Virus record (IMG/VR): IMGVR_UViG_3300035670_000140
Span: 1 to 64,000 of that record
DNA from: a virus
Length of the DNA stretch: 64,000 bases
Strand: one strand, 5' to 3'
Shown here: piece after piece, positions 44,101 to 51,901 of the stretch
Position numbering within the stretch: the first letter of the stretch is position 1
How the letters are laid out: each line of letters begins with the position of its first letter
Translations under genes and position numbers: made by a program
The notes under the pieces: generated by a model
The model's input: the letters and a program-made list of their open reading frames with translations, nothing else
Database searches by the model: none
Told to the model about the DNA's origin: nothing

Positions 44101-46164
44101 TTACGTTTGATTACGTCAACTAATAACCCAACATCTTCTCCATCTCCAAGTGCTTTCTCAGCTGGTATTATTGCTGACACAAGAAATAACACAGCAGATA
44201 GTTTAAGTGATGGAGGAACTCGTCACTTAGTAATGACGCTTAGAAACTTTGGTTCTGGTCTCGATGCCACAGGGGGCGGAGTAAGACAATTAGCGTTTAC
44301 CGACAACGATAACTTATGGATTCGTGGTTCTGGATCCACACTAGATGAATTCGGAACTTGGGCTAAAGTTTGGACATCACTCAATGATGGTACTGGTAGT
44401 GGACTTGATGCTGATAGGTTAGCAGGTAGAAGAGGTGTATGGTATCAAAATGCTTTAAACATCAACTATGGTTTATTAAGTGACAACAGGATACCAACAT
44501 ACTTAACTGCCAAGACATTTAATAATTCTGTAAAAATTAATACAACTACTAGTAATCCAAGATATAGAATTTATATTTCTGGTCAATTATTAACTGTTTC
44601 TCCTTTCCTTGCTGGTTTAACTGTAAACTTATACAATTCAAACTCACAGGGCGTTGGAACTATTTTAATCACAAATGTAGAAACATTTGATGATACAAAC
44701 GATAATGCTAATGACTATACTATTATTACTGGATCTCTACAAACAGGTACTTTTACTGGTGCTCTGACTATTGGTACTGCTAGCAATAGAGTAGAATTCC
44801 AAGATTACAGTTTAGATATCACTGGTTCATTTGAAACAGCAGAACTCTTTAGTGATACTGGAACAGCCAAGTTAAGACTTGGTAGAAAAGATGGCAATGC
44901 TTCATCTCCTGGCATTTTCTTCAATAGCAGTTCAGCAGCAGCAGATTTTAATGCTTCTATTGTAGCTTCTGGTGGTAATGGTACAACTGGAAGTGGATCA
45001 TTAAACGTTACAGTTGGATCTGTAAACAGTCTTACTGTTAACAACAATATTGTTTGGAATGCTGGTAACGTAACTTTTGCTTCAAATAATGTTGCTAGTA
45101 CAGCAGTTCTTCGTGATGCTTCTGGTAACTTCTCTGCTGGTACAATCACTGCTAGTGTGACTGGTGCTGCTTCCTTAAACGTATTGAAAGCAGGTGATTC
45201 AATGACAGGTGCTTTAAGCATTAATACTACTGGAGCAGCAGCAGACACTAATTACGAATTACAATTGTCAGGTTCTGCTGGTGGATGGGTTCAATTCCAT
45301 AACAGATTAAGTGGAGGAGCTTGGAACCCATTAGTATCTACAGATGATAAAGGTATTATATTTACTAATGCTGCTGGAGCAGAACCAGGCACTTCTACTG
45401 GTAGATTTATTATTGCTCCTTGGTCAAATACAAGTGGTGGATTAGTTGTTTGGAATAATGGTAATGTAGGCATTAAGAGAAATAATCCGCTCATGCCGCT
45501 TGATGTTGGTCCTTCAGCGGGTCCATTCCAATCGGTAGCCAGATTTGGTAACAGCGGAAATGATATTATTTTAACCCAAGGTAATGCCATAATTTCACAT
45601 AATTGTTATTTTAATGGGGGGTGGATTACTACAGGTGCTGGCGGTGGATGTTTATTAGATCTACAAGGTGGTAGATTCTTATTCCAAACTACAAATACTA
45701 CTTCATTAGCAGCAGGAGCTACTCCATCATTTAGCAAAACACCACTATCAATTTATAATTCTGGTAGAGTAACTGTCAATACAGGTACAGAAAATACTTC
45801 ATATGATCTGTATGTAAATGGTAGCTTTGGTGCTATTTCTAAGTCGTTCGTTATTCCCCACCCATCCAAAGAAAATTATGAATTACGTTATGGTTCATTG
45901 GAAGGACCAGAGCACGGTGTATATGTTCGTGGTAAGTCATCTGATGTTATTGAGTTACCTGATTATTGGACTGCTCTTGTCGATGAAAATACCATTACCG
46001 TTCAACTCACACCAATCGGAAACCATACATCATGGGTAGATAAGATTGAAGATAACAAGGTCTTCATTGGTGGCGGTGAGGCATTCTACTTCGTTCAGGC
46101 AATGCGTAAGGATATTGATAAGTTAGAGGTTGAAGTTGAGTTACTTGTACAGGAGGAAGAGTGA
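38155..46164 (+). CDS. giant tail-fibre/adhesin protein (2669 aa)
   Basis: Order of parts: G-x-G-Y modules (residues 60-140: GGTGYTVTP, GDGYATAPS); a pectate-lyase-like beta helix start at about residue 300 (SIGDDQNDGRSAAAPVRTIK, then IASQTKG...IPPDCSIVGDN); two copies of a 160-residue helical domain (about 684-845 and 850-1015; C-K-R-D-I and LAI.AMRNW.TG.GT); more G-x-G-Y modules near 1520-1600; fibre repeats with LDADLLDGAQGSYY; and a C-terminal cap (KSFVIPHPSKENYELRYGSL, LPDYWTALVD) known from T4-like fibre tips. It is likely a host-recognition fibre. Preceded by ACTAAATA (38116), a weak late element. Confidence 0.75.
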   Translation: MSLEFNADKQIIKGSNPSIIGSSEFSVRSGTGANEKEVIRAILDSSTNLPRVGINRTGRRIERIEINQNQGGTGYTVTPSVLIDPPTLSGGVQALASAVVVNGSVVAIIVDNPGDGYATAPSITISGGNGAGAAATAFLDTVDFELDINGAIRTSTSIISDTARILNLDIENFVTPDANFRGPNLKTWANNTGIPWAPSVSLQVNDYRYFGQNLYQVLESGITGTTGPIHTDGQALNGTVLLKHIGYRVSDVNLPHYNQTGDSGVFPRSITPLLGDRSDKIATTEYVLNLATNDVGGRVYVSQSIGDDQNDGRSAAAPVRTIKRACQIASQTKGVKETVVISGGDYVEDNPISIPPDCSIVGDNLRLVIVRPANPKKHMFKFGDKNYVTGVTFRDQIDSAGDPVATWDFAMVFDDRQRIYYDVTSGGDFGRDFSIGHQIFGPPRIRVRFQTNTGLDALSVGESVRGINTGATGIVSAVTFDTTTGPQAYVNGTIDVDVTGGSFNNGETFQYEIGTAPNIDTYEFVSVEITSIRAEGEVVDTGTDLSTALPISRIDFSQQGTPLVTEGGFGYDGNPEDLGGIILYTNILLGRQNIHDFKEGQEILISGMPTSSPDLSFLNGKTRIYKVLDDADGRSRRFVIPKKVALTDSNFIPPSVASVRSYSYYVTLTLLNSPNKFDVASSISRRFQDACNLIRNNIDFIVDEAYLQILAEFSNFTPPNVSKCRRDIGHFLNAIIRDLEYGSNYNVIEAAKYYVENTTQIGYVDNEITETVRAFDIARRLAIIAMRNWRTGNGTISDPIYTPVYSSLQRFFDNTVITTTAGSPACADVASAIDTLGYLFVTVLTNNTADRFLDASYLIARNDDFIASEALGYTKATYPSLGLSVPDETKCKRDIKYILDALRRDLSLGGNAGIVTAAEAYFTGAQLTGIPTSELAATRFAFQKAKDLAILAMRNWKTGDGTGPTYTRVYETTISLFTDSTITIDPSTPICANVAAAITTSFTLLDDILAGTILPGATTKTYGTLYNPTITYPDNTIYDADNKRVTPRVTWDELPYIEASPYTQNSSIISFLGGSGALVDGSKVAQPNCPFPGLEPDGSATYPNQGKSMVASAFTIVSFGGIGYKVVNDGYTQLVSVFVIFCADGVLAESGGYASITNSATNFGIYALRARGYNNFAYSFDIGTITNVSTTPTGRTIFTIDGLGREPLEHYIVKIDGYSNVNPDIEYYIETVGAVTVGPPFSAQVTLESGTGGGAEFIKDATGQAVSTSIGEFSGKTIRLHRPSIVNSSSHTWEFAGSGTNYNALPENGGVKVEAYEQVNEDYGRVYVSGTDELGDFKVGTFAKIENRTGAITFTGTVTISEVEFLKLKGGDVVVTGFDASNTLGGANSTDSKLPTQKAVKDYITNNLGPYINKPYSTNAVPRALVELTDSGKISIDQIPALRPFNVYTVPNQAARLSIEGALAGDIAIQQDTNQSFILNNDLTSLFATFPVDTDLVFNTGDIFTGTPSTGQIQSTEYRQGVVYTINITNPGSGYTAPPTITISGGNPQVGAVSATATCTIANGQVVTVTITEFNGYLGGKGYTTPPTVTFSAPGGAGITATGAALIESRLYGSIVNNIKILDTDTIQSSNSPAETVDVSRVVNTSSSVNGNWVSLSTTQIAASDITSGVIDTSRLAFNSAAANSFTFLRGDKSYAPVVQSLKGAENRYFAILAQQANIGSSQLVFTTNSNTLKGHEVVNNVTGIAANTNITGVVTAAGLTTIQINNPLTSAITAGTVIEFRRGSSPLIFESSYTQGNFVDSIIIVNGGSGFTNGQYFDVSLSGGSGSGLKANIIVSSNAVTEILVTSGGSNYTGDFNITLSPTEIGGGAGLVLAAKISTVNRNYANTSIDINRVTDQTISADPFGTVGVGRFLKSQFFLGDAGNGSIQLKTGADSGLDADLLDGAQGSYYLNASNLNSGTVSVDRLSGTYNISISGQSGNTLRLITSTNNPTSSPSPSAFSAGIIADTRNNTADSLSDGGTRHLVMTLRNFGSGLDATGGGVRQLAFTDNDNLWIRGSGSTLDEFGTWAKVWTSLNDGTGSGLDADRLAGRRGVWYQNALNINYGLLSDNRIPTYLTAKTFNNSVKINTTTSNPRYRIYISGQLLTVSPFLAGLTVNLYNSNSQGVGTILITNVETFDDTNDNANDYTIITGSLQTGTFTGALTIGTASNRVEFQDYSLDITGSFETAELFSDTGTAKLRLGRKDGNASSPGIFFNSSSAAADFNASIVASGGNGTTGSGSLNVTVGSVNSLTVNNNIVWNAGNVTFASNNVASTAVLRDASGNFSAGTITASVTGAASLNVLKAGDSMTGALSINTTGAAADTNYELQLSGSAGGWVQFHNRLSGGAWNPLVSTDDKGIIFTNAAGAEPGTSTGRFIIAPWSNTSGGLVVWNNGNVGIKRNNPLMPLDVGPSAGPFQSVARFGNSGNDIILTQGNAIISHNCYFNGGWITTGAGGGCLLDLQGGRFLFQTTNTTSLAAGATPSFSKTPLSIYNSGRVTVNTGTENTSYDLYVNGSFGAISKSFVIPHPSKENYELRYGSLEGPEHGVYVRGKSSDVIELPDYWTALVDENTITVQLTPIGNHTSWVDKIEDNKVFIGGGEAFYFVQAMRKDIDKLEVEVELLVQEEE

Positions 46165-46835
46165 TGGCTATAGGTTATGGAAATACACTGCCAGGTTTAG
46201 ATAATATAGTTCTTTGTGTTGATGCAGCAAATCCACAAATTTATGTGGCTGGAAATACTACATTTACTTTAAACAGTGGTCTTTCTGCTCCATCAAATGG
46301 TTATTTTACTTTTGATGGAGCAGACGATAGCATTGGAGTACAAACACAATATTTAAATACTTCATATACTGGGAAAACTATAATTGTTGCTGCTTGGATG
46401 GATTCTGATGTTATTTTTACATCAAGTTATTATAGAGCTATGATAGGTAGTATTGGAGATAGGAATGTTAACTTTTACATTAGAACTAGAGGACCAAATC
46501 CAAATGAATATGATTTACATTTTAGCACAGGACCTTCTGGTGCTTATTACGGAACCTTAAGTGCTGGTATCACTTTAAATACTCAGCAATGGTATATTTT
46601 TGCAATCACACAATCCTCATCAGATGGTGCCCATAATTATTATATGAATGGATCTTTAATATCAACAAGTCCTTCTACTTGGTATTCTTATGGTCAGAAT
46701 TCCACAGAATTTTTGGGAAGAGCTGACAACTTTTGGAAGGGTAGAATTGGTTATTGGTATGTTTACAATAAAGCTTTTACTACCCAAGAAATTAAAACTC
46801 ATTACGATTTAACCAAAGGGAGGTTTGGACTCTAA
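46164..46835 (+). CDS. LamG/concanavalin-like lectin protein 1 (223 aa)
   Basis: Start at ATG 46164 (TGATG overlap with the fibre stop) after AGGAGGA. Jelly-roll pattern of laminin-G-like domains: L-C-V-D-A-A-N, YFTFDGADDSIGV, a central KTIIVAAWMD, WYIFAITQSS, YYMNGSLIST, FLGRADNFWKGRIGYWYVYN, then ending KTHYDLTKGRFGL. Such domains bind sugars or proteins. As a separate gene after the fibre it is probably a distal adhesin. Confidence 0.75.
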   Translation: MAIGYGNTLPGLDNIVLCVDAANPQIYVAGNTTFTLNSGLSAPSNGYFTFDGADDSIGVQTQYLNTSYTGKTIIVAAWMDSDVIFTSSYYRAMIGSIGDRNVNFYIRTRGPNPNEYDLHFSTGPSGAYYGTLSAGITLNTQQWYIFAITQSSSDGAHNYYMNGSLISTSPSTWYSYGQNSTEFLGRADNFWKGRIGYWYVYNKAFTTQEIKTHYDLTKGRFGL

Positions 46836-47530
46836 TGGGATTATCTCACAACTACCAAATTCCTACTAATGGATTAAAATTATTTGTCGATGAGACTTTA
46901 AATCCATTAGGAACTTCTACAGGATTTCAGGGAATTGCTTATGGAGACAATCCGTATAGTGGTACATTTTCTGTTCCCCCAACTAGTGTAGAATGGGCAA
47001 GAAATATAACTAATATTACAGTAAGTGTTGTTGTATATAAATATGCTACTTCAGTAGGATACGCAACACACCCAATCAACATGTGGGGAACTGGTGGCAA
47101 TGGTTTGGATACTGCTGGATTAGTATTATATAATTTTGGCAATTATCAAGGAAATGGAGGTGATGGCGATATATCTTTTTATATGGGAGATTTTAATGGC
47201 TCTGTCGGTGGTTGGAGAGGACATGGAGTTGCTGGAGGTTCGACCAAAATACAAGTTGGAGAATATTATCATGTAGTTTTTCAGTTGGGTGGTGGTATTG
47301 GTTGGACTTGGAGAAATGGGCAAAAAGTAGAACAACAAAGCTATCCCAGACCAATAGCAAATAGTACTATTGCTGGGTATGGCCAAAATAATTTAAATAT
47401 TTACGGTCCTTTTCAACAAGATTTTGGTGTAATTAAAAGCGGTCTTTTCTACAATAGAACATGTAGTGACGAAGAAATTTTATCTCAATTAAATTATTTT
47501 AAAAGAAGATATCCAATCTCTAACAGATAA
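46835..47530 (+). CDS. LamG-like lectin protein 2 (231 aa)
   Basis: Overlaps the previous stop (TAATG). Diverged version of the same fold: GLKLFVDETLNPLG, EWARNITNITVSVVVYKYAT, YHVVFQLGGGIGWTWRNGQK, and IKSGLFYNRTCSDEEILSQL at the end, the usual last strand and helix of LamG-like phage adhesins. Gly- and aromatic-rich loops would form the binding face. Confidence 0.7.
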   Translation: MGLSHNYQIPTNGLKLFVDETLNPLGTSTGFQGIAYGDNPYSGTFSVPPTSVEWARNITNITVSVVVYKYATSVGYATHPINMWGTGGNGLDTAGLVLYNFGNYQGNGGDGDISFYMGDFNGSVGGWRGHGVAGGSTKIQVGEYYHVVFQLGGGIGWTWRNGQKVEQQSYPRPIANSTIAGYGQNNLNIYGPFQQDFGVIKSGLFYNRTCSDEEILSQLNYFKRRYPISNR

Positions 47531-47542
47531 AGGAGAATTTAA

Positions 47543-48346
47543 ATGGGCTGTTTTTCTGGAGCAAATAATTTAATAGAATATCCAGTTTCTGTTATTAATA
47601 TTAGTAACGTTGTTACTAATGGTCTTCAAATGTATTGGGATGCCGCTAGAAATTTTTCATATGTTTCTGGCAATTCTCAATGGAATGATATTAGTGGAAA
47701 TTTAAACAAACCATTCACATTAAGAAGTAATGGGTATGGAAATAATGGAGAGCAAGCTCCATCAGCAATTGTTTTTTCTGGCGAAGGAGGTGGATCTTTA
47801 TTATTTGATGGTATAAATGATTTTGGAACTTTAGGAACATCTGCTTCTCCAACAGCAAATTCTCCTTATACAGCAACATCTAATATTACAGTATGTGTTT
47901 GGATGAAAACTACTGACGGAGGAGATAAAGGATTTTGGTCACATTGTAATGGAGGACCAGTAAATTTATCTTATGGAATTGCTGGAGGAAAAATGAGATA
48001 TTGGTATTATACCGCTCCTTGGCAAACATTAGATAGTAATGCTTCTATTAATGACGGAAACTGGAAATTTTTAGTTTGGGCAAAATCTGGAACTAATATG
48101 AAACAATATATAAATGGCTCTTTGGATAGAGATACTACTTTAGTTGGAGATGTTACTGGTCCTCTTTATAGTTTAGGTTCTCGCTGGGGTCCCTGTAATT
48201 CCGATAGTTATGGAGCTGGCACAAACAGTTCTGGAGGAAGTATATTTACAGGAAATTTAGCGATTATGATGGCTTATAATAGACAACTTTCTCAAACAGA
48301 AGTTAGTCAAAATTTTCAAAGTTTTAAGACTAGATTTGGATTATAA
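47543..48346 (+). CDS. LamG-like lectin protein 3 (267 aa)
   Basis: Strong ribosome site (AAAGGAG, 47530-47536). LamG markers: GLQMYWDAARN..., WNDISGN, SLLFDGINDFGTLG, ITVCVWMKT, WKFLVWAKSG with MKQYINGSL, and IMMAYNRQLSQTEVSQNF then KTRFGL, the same last residues as protein 1. Three such genes in a row suggest duplication followed by change in target. Confidence 0.75.
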   Translation: MGCFSGANNLIEYPVSVINISNVVTNGLQMYWDAARNFSYVSGNSQWNDISGNLNKPFTLRSNGYGNNGEQAPSAIVFSGEGGGSLLFDGINDFGTLGTSASPTANSPYTATSNITVCVWMKTTDGGDKGFWSHCNGGPVNLSYGIAGGKMRYWYYTAPWQTLDSNASINDGNWKFLVWAKSGTNMKQYINGSLDRDTTLVGDVTGPLYSLGSRWGPCNSDSYGAGTNSSGGSIFTGNLAIMMAYNRQLSQTEVSQNFQSFKTRFGL

Positions 48347-48349
48347 ATA
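48342..48349 (+). promoter_or_regulatory. late promoter TATAAATA
   Basis: Overlaps the stop of lectin 3 and lies 22 bases before the fibre gene at 48372. Confidence 0.6.
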
Positions 48350-48371
48350 CTCAATAAAAGGCTTGTAACAA

Positions 48372-50375
48372 ATGGCGAATTCTGATAAGGATATCCTTAT
48401 AACGCCTAATAAAGGCACTACATCATTACCAGAAGTTAGTTTTGTCGGTCAAGTAAACTCACCGATTAGACTTCGTGTGCTTGATGATAACACGTTATCC
48501 TTTGAGGGTTCCGCTGGTCAATTATTTTCAATCAATAATAATTTAACGTCAGGAACTATTTTTGCTGCTTCTGATGTTTCTGGTGTTCCTGGAATAGCAT
48601 TGGATGCTAATGGAACTCTAAGGTTATCTCCCTTTTCTGGTGGAGTTGCTGTTGGTGGCAATGGATATTTTACAGCAACTGCTAAATTACATGTAAGATC
48701 TTCGTCAACTAGCGATGGTGCGGGTCCAATATATCTAGAAAGAACTTCTACTAATCAAGAATGCGCCATTAACTGGTTAACTAGTGGTGTTAGAAAATGG
48801 TGGTTGGGAACTGATAATGATTCTACTGATAACTTCTTAGGAATTTATAAGTGGGATGGAACTGGAGCAGGATATATACTCTCTTTTGTAGATAATAATC
48901 TTGCTATTAATGGAAGAACTCCAACTGCTAGACTCAATGTTTATGGTGATCACAACACAACTCAATTACGATTAACGCTCCCAGCAGCAAATAATGGTAG
49001 CGGAGCTGGTATTGCTCATTTACAAGCATGGTTGTCTGAACCAGGGCAAACTTGGAATGGCGGTGGTATTGGTGTTAACGTAACCAATTATTATAGAGGT
49101 CTTAATGGATCTGATGCTAACATAGGTACGTTTTTAAATGGTTATACAAACGTTAATAATGATACTTACTTTCCAAGATTTAATACTAATTTAGGTCAAG
49201 CCTATATTAGGATGTATCCTGGTAGCGGTAGCGATGATTTTGCTTTTATTGATTTTATAACATCTACCAGAACTGGAACATTTTGGCCAACAACCATGAG
49301 GGTAAGAAATGGTTGTGTTTCTATGGGAGGTATTGATATTAATGCTAGCTATAGATTAAATGTAAACGGTAATATTAATTTTGTTGGCGATTTATATAAA
49401 AATGGTGTTCTGTATGAATCACTACCAGCTCAAAGTAGTTCCACAAGAGGAGCTGTATTAAGATCTAACGGCACAGCAGCTTATTGGGATAATGACACAG
49501 CAGATACATTCACTGGTTCTACTGTCGTTCGTGGTTATACTCTAGGTGGATACCAGAACGCTACTGCTTGGTTAAATGTTAATAGAACTGACCATGCTAG
49601 CGACACAACATATAATTTGGGGGATCAAGTTTCCACTCTTGATGCTTATACTGCTGCTTGTTCCAATGGAACATATGCTTATGTATTACATCCAGGAGGA
49701 AACTGGTCAGCACAAGGTAGAGAAATTAACCGCTTTAACATGTTAACTGATACTAATGCCGATATTTCAACACAAATGCTCACAACTAAAGATAGAAACT
49801 CTTTGATGAGAAGTAAATTTATTTATGCTTATTCGTTTGGAAATAATCAACCAGAAAGATTTAATATTTTAACAGAAACTCCATCACTATTTTTATCCGC
49901 ATCAGATCAAAATGGTTCTACTGGAGCAAACCCAGCATGTGGATCTGGTGAACTTAGGGGATGGCATATGGTTGCTGGCACTAGAGGAAATTATTTAGAA
50001 TTTACAACAGAGTCTTGGAATTCTTGGTCACCACCAGGACCAGATGGAACTAATAAAACAATTAGTACATACACAGGGTTTATGTATTGGAATACTGGTG
50101 GGGGATATTCCACAGGCAATGCTTGGAGTAAGCGCCATGATTATAATGGATCTCAATACTTAACTATTGGTAAACCAGGGGCAACTGGAGAAGAATCTCT
50201 ACATACTGGAGAGGTAAAAGGATACATGGTAGGTATGTATAACGGTGCTCAGAATAATCAAGGAGGTATTATGAATTATGCCAACAATACATTTAGCTTT
50301 GTTTCTAGTGTAAATAGTGTTGGACCTGGCGGAAGAGCATCTGCTGCTGGTATTGAATACGGAAGAGGAGTATAA
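48372..50375 (+). CDS. tail-fibre protein (667 aa)
   Basis: Starts ILITPNKGTTSLPEVSFVGQ, a head domain type seen in cyanophage fibres. Then KLHVRSSSTSDGAGPIYLER and TARLNVYGDHNTTQLRLTLP repeats, a YRLNVNGNINFVGDLYKNG strand set, and a C-terminal knob (GFMYWNTGGGYSTGNAWSKR). Likely a short fibre whose tip reads the host surface. No chaperone (S74) motif at the end; the following gene may supply folding help. Confidence 0.7.
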   Translation: MANSDKDILITPNKGTTSLPEVSFVGQVNSPIRLRVLDDNTLSFEGSAGQLFSINNNLTSGTIFAASDVSGVPGIALDANGTLRLSPFSGGVAVGGNGYFTATAKLHVRSSSTSDGAGPIYLERTSTNQECAINWLTSGVRKWWLGTDNDSTDNFLGIYKWDGTGAGYILSFVDNNLAINGRTPTARLNVYGDHNTTQLRLTLPAANNGSGAGIAHLQAWLSEPGQTWNGGGIGVNVTNYYRGLNGSDANIGTFLNGYTNVNNDTYFPRFNTNLGQAYIRMYPGSGSDDFAFIDFITSTRTGTFWPTTMRVRNGCVSMGGIDINASYRLNVNGNINFVGDLYKNGVLYESLPAQSSSTRGAVLRSNGTAAYWDNDTADTFTGSTVVRGYTLGGYQNATAWLNVNRTDHASDTTYNLGDQVSTLDAYTAACSNGTYAYVLHPGGNWSAQGREINRFNMLTDTNADISTQMLTTKDRNSLMRSKFIYAYSFGNNQPERFNILTETPSLFLSASDQNGSTGANPACGSGELRGWHMVAGTRGNYLEFTTESWNSWSPPGPDGTNKTISTYTGFMYWNTGGGYSTGNAWSKRHDYNGSQYLTIGKPGATGEESLHTGEVKGYMVGMYNGAQNNQGGIMNYANNTFSFVSSVNSVGPGGRASAAGIEYGRGV

Positions 50376-50378
50376 AAA

Positions 50379-51137
50379 ATGGAAAATATATTTTATATTG
50401 TCAAAACAACAGACGATCTTTATAAAATCCCAGATCTAAAAATCTATTTTACCAACTATGGTTGGACTGTAGTATCTTTTGATAAGAAATATAGCGACTT
50501 ATTTGTGTCTTCGAAGTTTAAATATTTTGAATTGTCATATGATGATATTTTAGGATTTAAAGCATTTGGTGACATGAGATCAGAAATAAAAGTAATGGCA
50601 GATGATGAGATTGAACAACCATACATTCCATTAGGAACAGAAAGTATACGAGTAAAAATTCCTGTTACTGAACATCGTTATAATTGTATTTTAAATTCTA
50701 TGAAATTGTTTGCTACAATTTTATTAGAAGAAGAATTTGATGATAGATTTAATAAATTAAAATTAAATTTTTCTGAATTAGAAAAACAAACTTGGGAACA
50801 GCAATTACAAGAAGTTAAAAATTACGAGAATAAATTAGAAACTCCATTACTGAACAGTATATCTAAAGCAAAAAATATTACTACAGATGAATTAGTTAAT
50901 TTGATAGTCCAAAAAAAATTAGAATATGATCAAAAATCATCTGAATTATTTGTTAAATTAATTGAATTAAAAACTACTTTCAAAGATGTCAATGAGATAG
51001 AAAACATGAATTTATTGTACGCTAAATATTTCAACATACAATTATCTTTTACTCAGGAATATAAAGAATCCCATCCAGAAATTTTTAATGAGAATGGTGG
51101 ATTTATTGTTCCATTAGGTGTTGGTTACAATTTCTAG
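50379..51137 (+). CDS. putative tail-fibre assembly chaperone (252 aa)
   Basis: N-terminal half is alpha/beta (FYIVKTTDDLYKIPDLKIYF). The C-terminal half has the DUF4376/tail-assembly pattern: TWEQQLQEVKNYENKLETPL then LNSISKAKNITTDELVNLIV with a long helix. Proteins of this type lie beside fibre genes and help fibre trimers fold. It starts three bases after the fibre stop. Confidence 0.6.
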   Translation: MENIFYIVKTTDDLYKIPDLKIYFTNYGWTVVSFDKKYSDLFVSSKFKYFELSYDDILGFKAFGDMRSEIKVMADDEIEQPYIPLGTESIRVKIPVTEHRYNCILNSMKLFATILLEEEFDDRFNKLKLNFSELEKQTWEQQLQEVKNYENKLETPLLNSISKAKNITTDELVNLIVQKKLEYDQKSSELFVKLIELKTTFKDVNEIENMNLLYAKYFNIQLSFTQEYKESHPEIFNENGGFIVPLGVGYNF

Positions 51138-51145
51138 TATCTATT

Positions 51146-51901
51146 ATGGCATTATCTGAATCTGAACTACACGATTTTCTAGATGAAAATAATTCATCTA
51201 TGAGCAATTATCAAATTGATCATTTTGTTTTAAGATCACAAGTAACTGATTTTAGACAAGTAAAGCAATCTCTTCTAGAATTAGAAGGAAGAAAAGATAG
51301 CTTGTATCAAACTAAAGTTAATCTAAAAAGAAAAAAAATTACTAGAGATAAAATAGAATATGAAATCAAAAATGCTACTGACGAATTTCAGAAAAGATTT
51401 TTAGAAGTTGATTTAGAAGAAGTAAATAAAGATATCTATTTTATAGAAAGAAGATTAACAGTACAAGAAAAAGAATATAATTATTTTGCCGAAAAAATTT
51501 ATTCTAGATTCAACAGTAAAGAAGAATTAGAAAAATTTTGTAATAATCCAGAAGAAGAACACAAATATTGGATTGCTCGTATGGGCAAACAAGCAGCTAT
51601 AGATATGATTTCTCTTGGTAGAATTAGCGTTGGTAATATGGATTCTATTGCTATGATGAGCGAAGAAGATCAAATTCAAACTCTCAAAGTAGCAATTCAA
51701 TATTCTGGTTTGATGAATGTAGGTATTAATAAGCTACAGCAAGAAATGATTCCATATCTCAAGCAAGTAGAAAATAATTCTAATAGATTACTTCCTACGT
51801 TTGATGGAATTGAAGATAATTTAAATATCAATTTAGTGAATCAATTACAAAATGAAAAGCAAAAACTTCAGCTTACCGATAAACCCAAAATCATCGAGTG
51901 A
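51146..51901 (+). CDS. coiled-coil protein of unknown function (251 aa)
   Basis: Residues 30-120 are long charged helices (LELEGRKDSLYQTKVNLKRK, IYFIERRLTVQEKEYNYF), then a globular part with WIARMGKQAAIDMISLGRIS and QYSGLMNVGINKLQ. This second part recurs in cyanophage proteins near fibre genes. No enzyme motif. The next gene starts 50 bases before its stop. Confidence 0.6.
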   Translation: MALSESELHDFLDENNSSMSNYQIDHFVLRSQVTDFRQVKQSLLELEGRKDSLYQTKVNLKRKKITRDKIEYEIKNATDEFQKRFLEVDLEEVNKDIYFIERRLTVQEKEYNYFAEKIYSRFNSKEELEKFCNNPEEEHKYWIARMGKQAAIDMISLGRISVGNMDSIAMMSEEDQIQTLKVAIQYSGLMNVGINKLQQEMIPYLKQVENNSNRLLPTFDGIEDNLNINLVNQLQNEKQKLQLTDKPKIIE

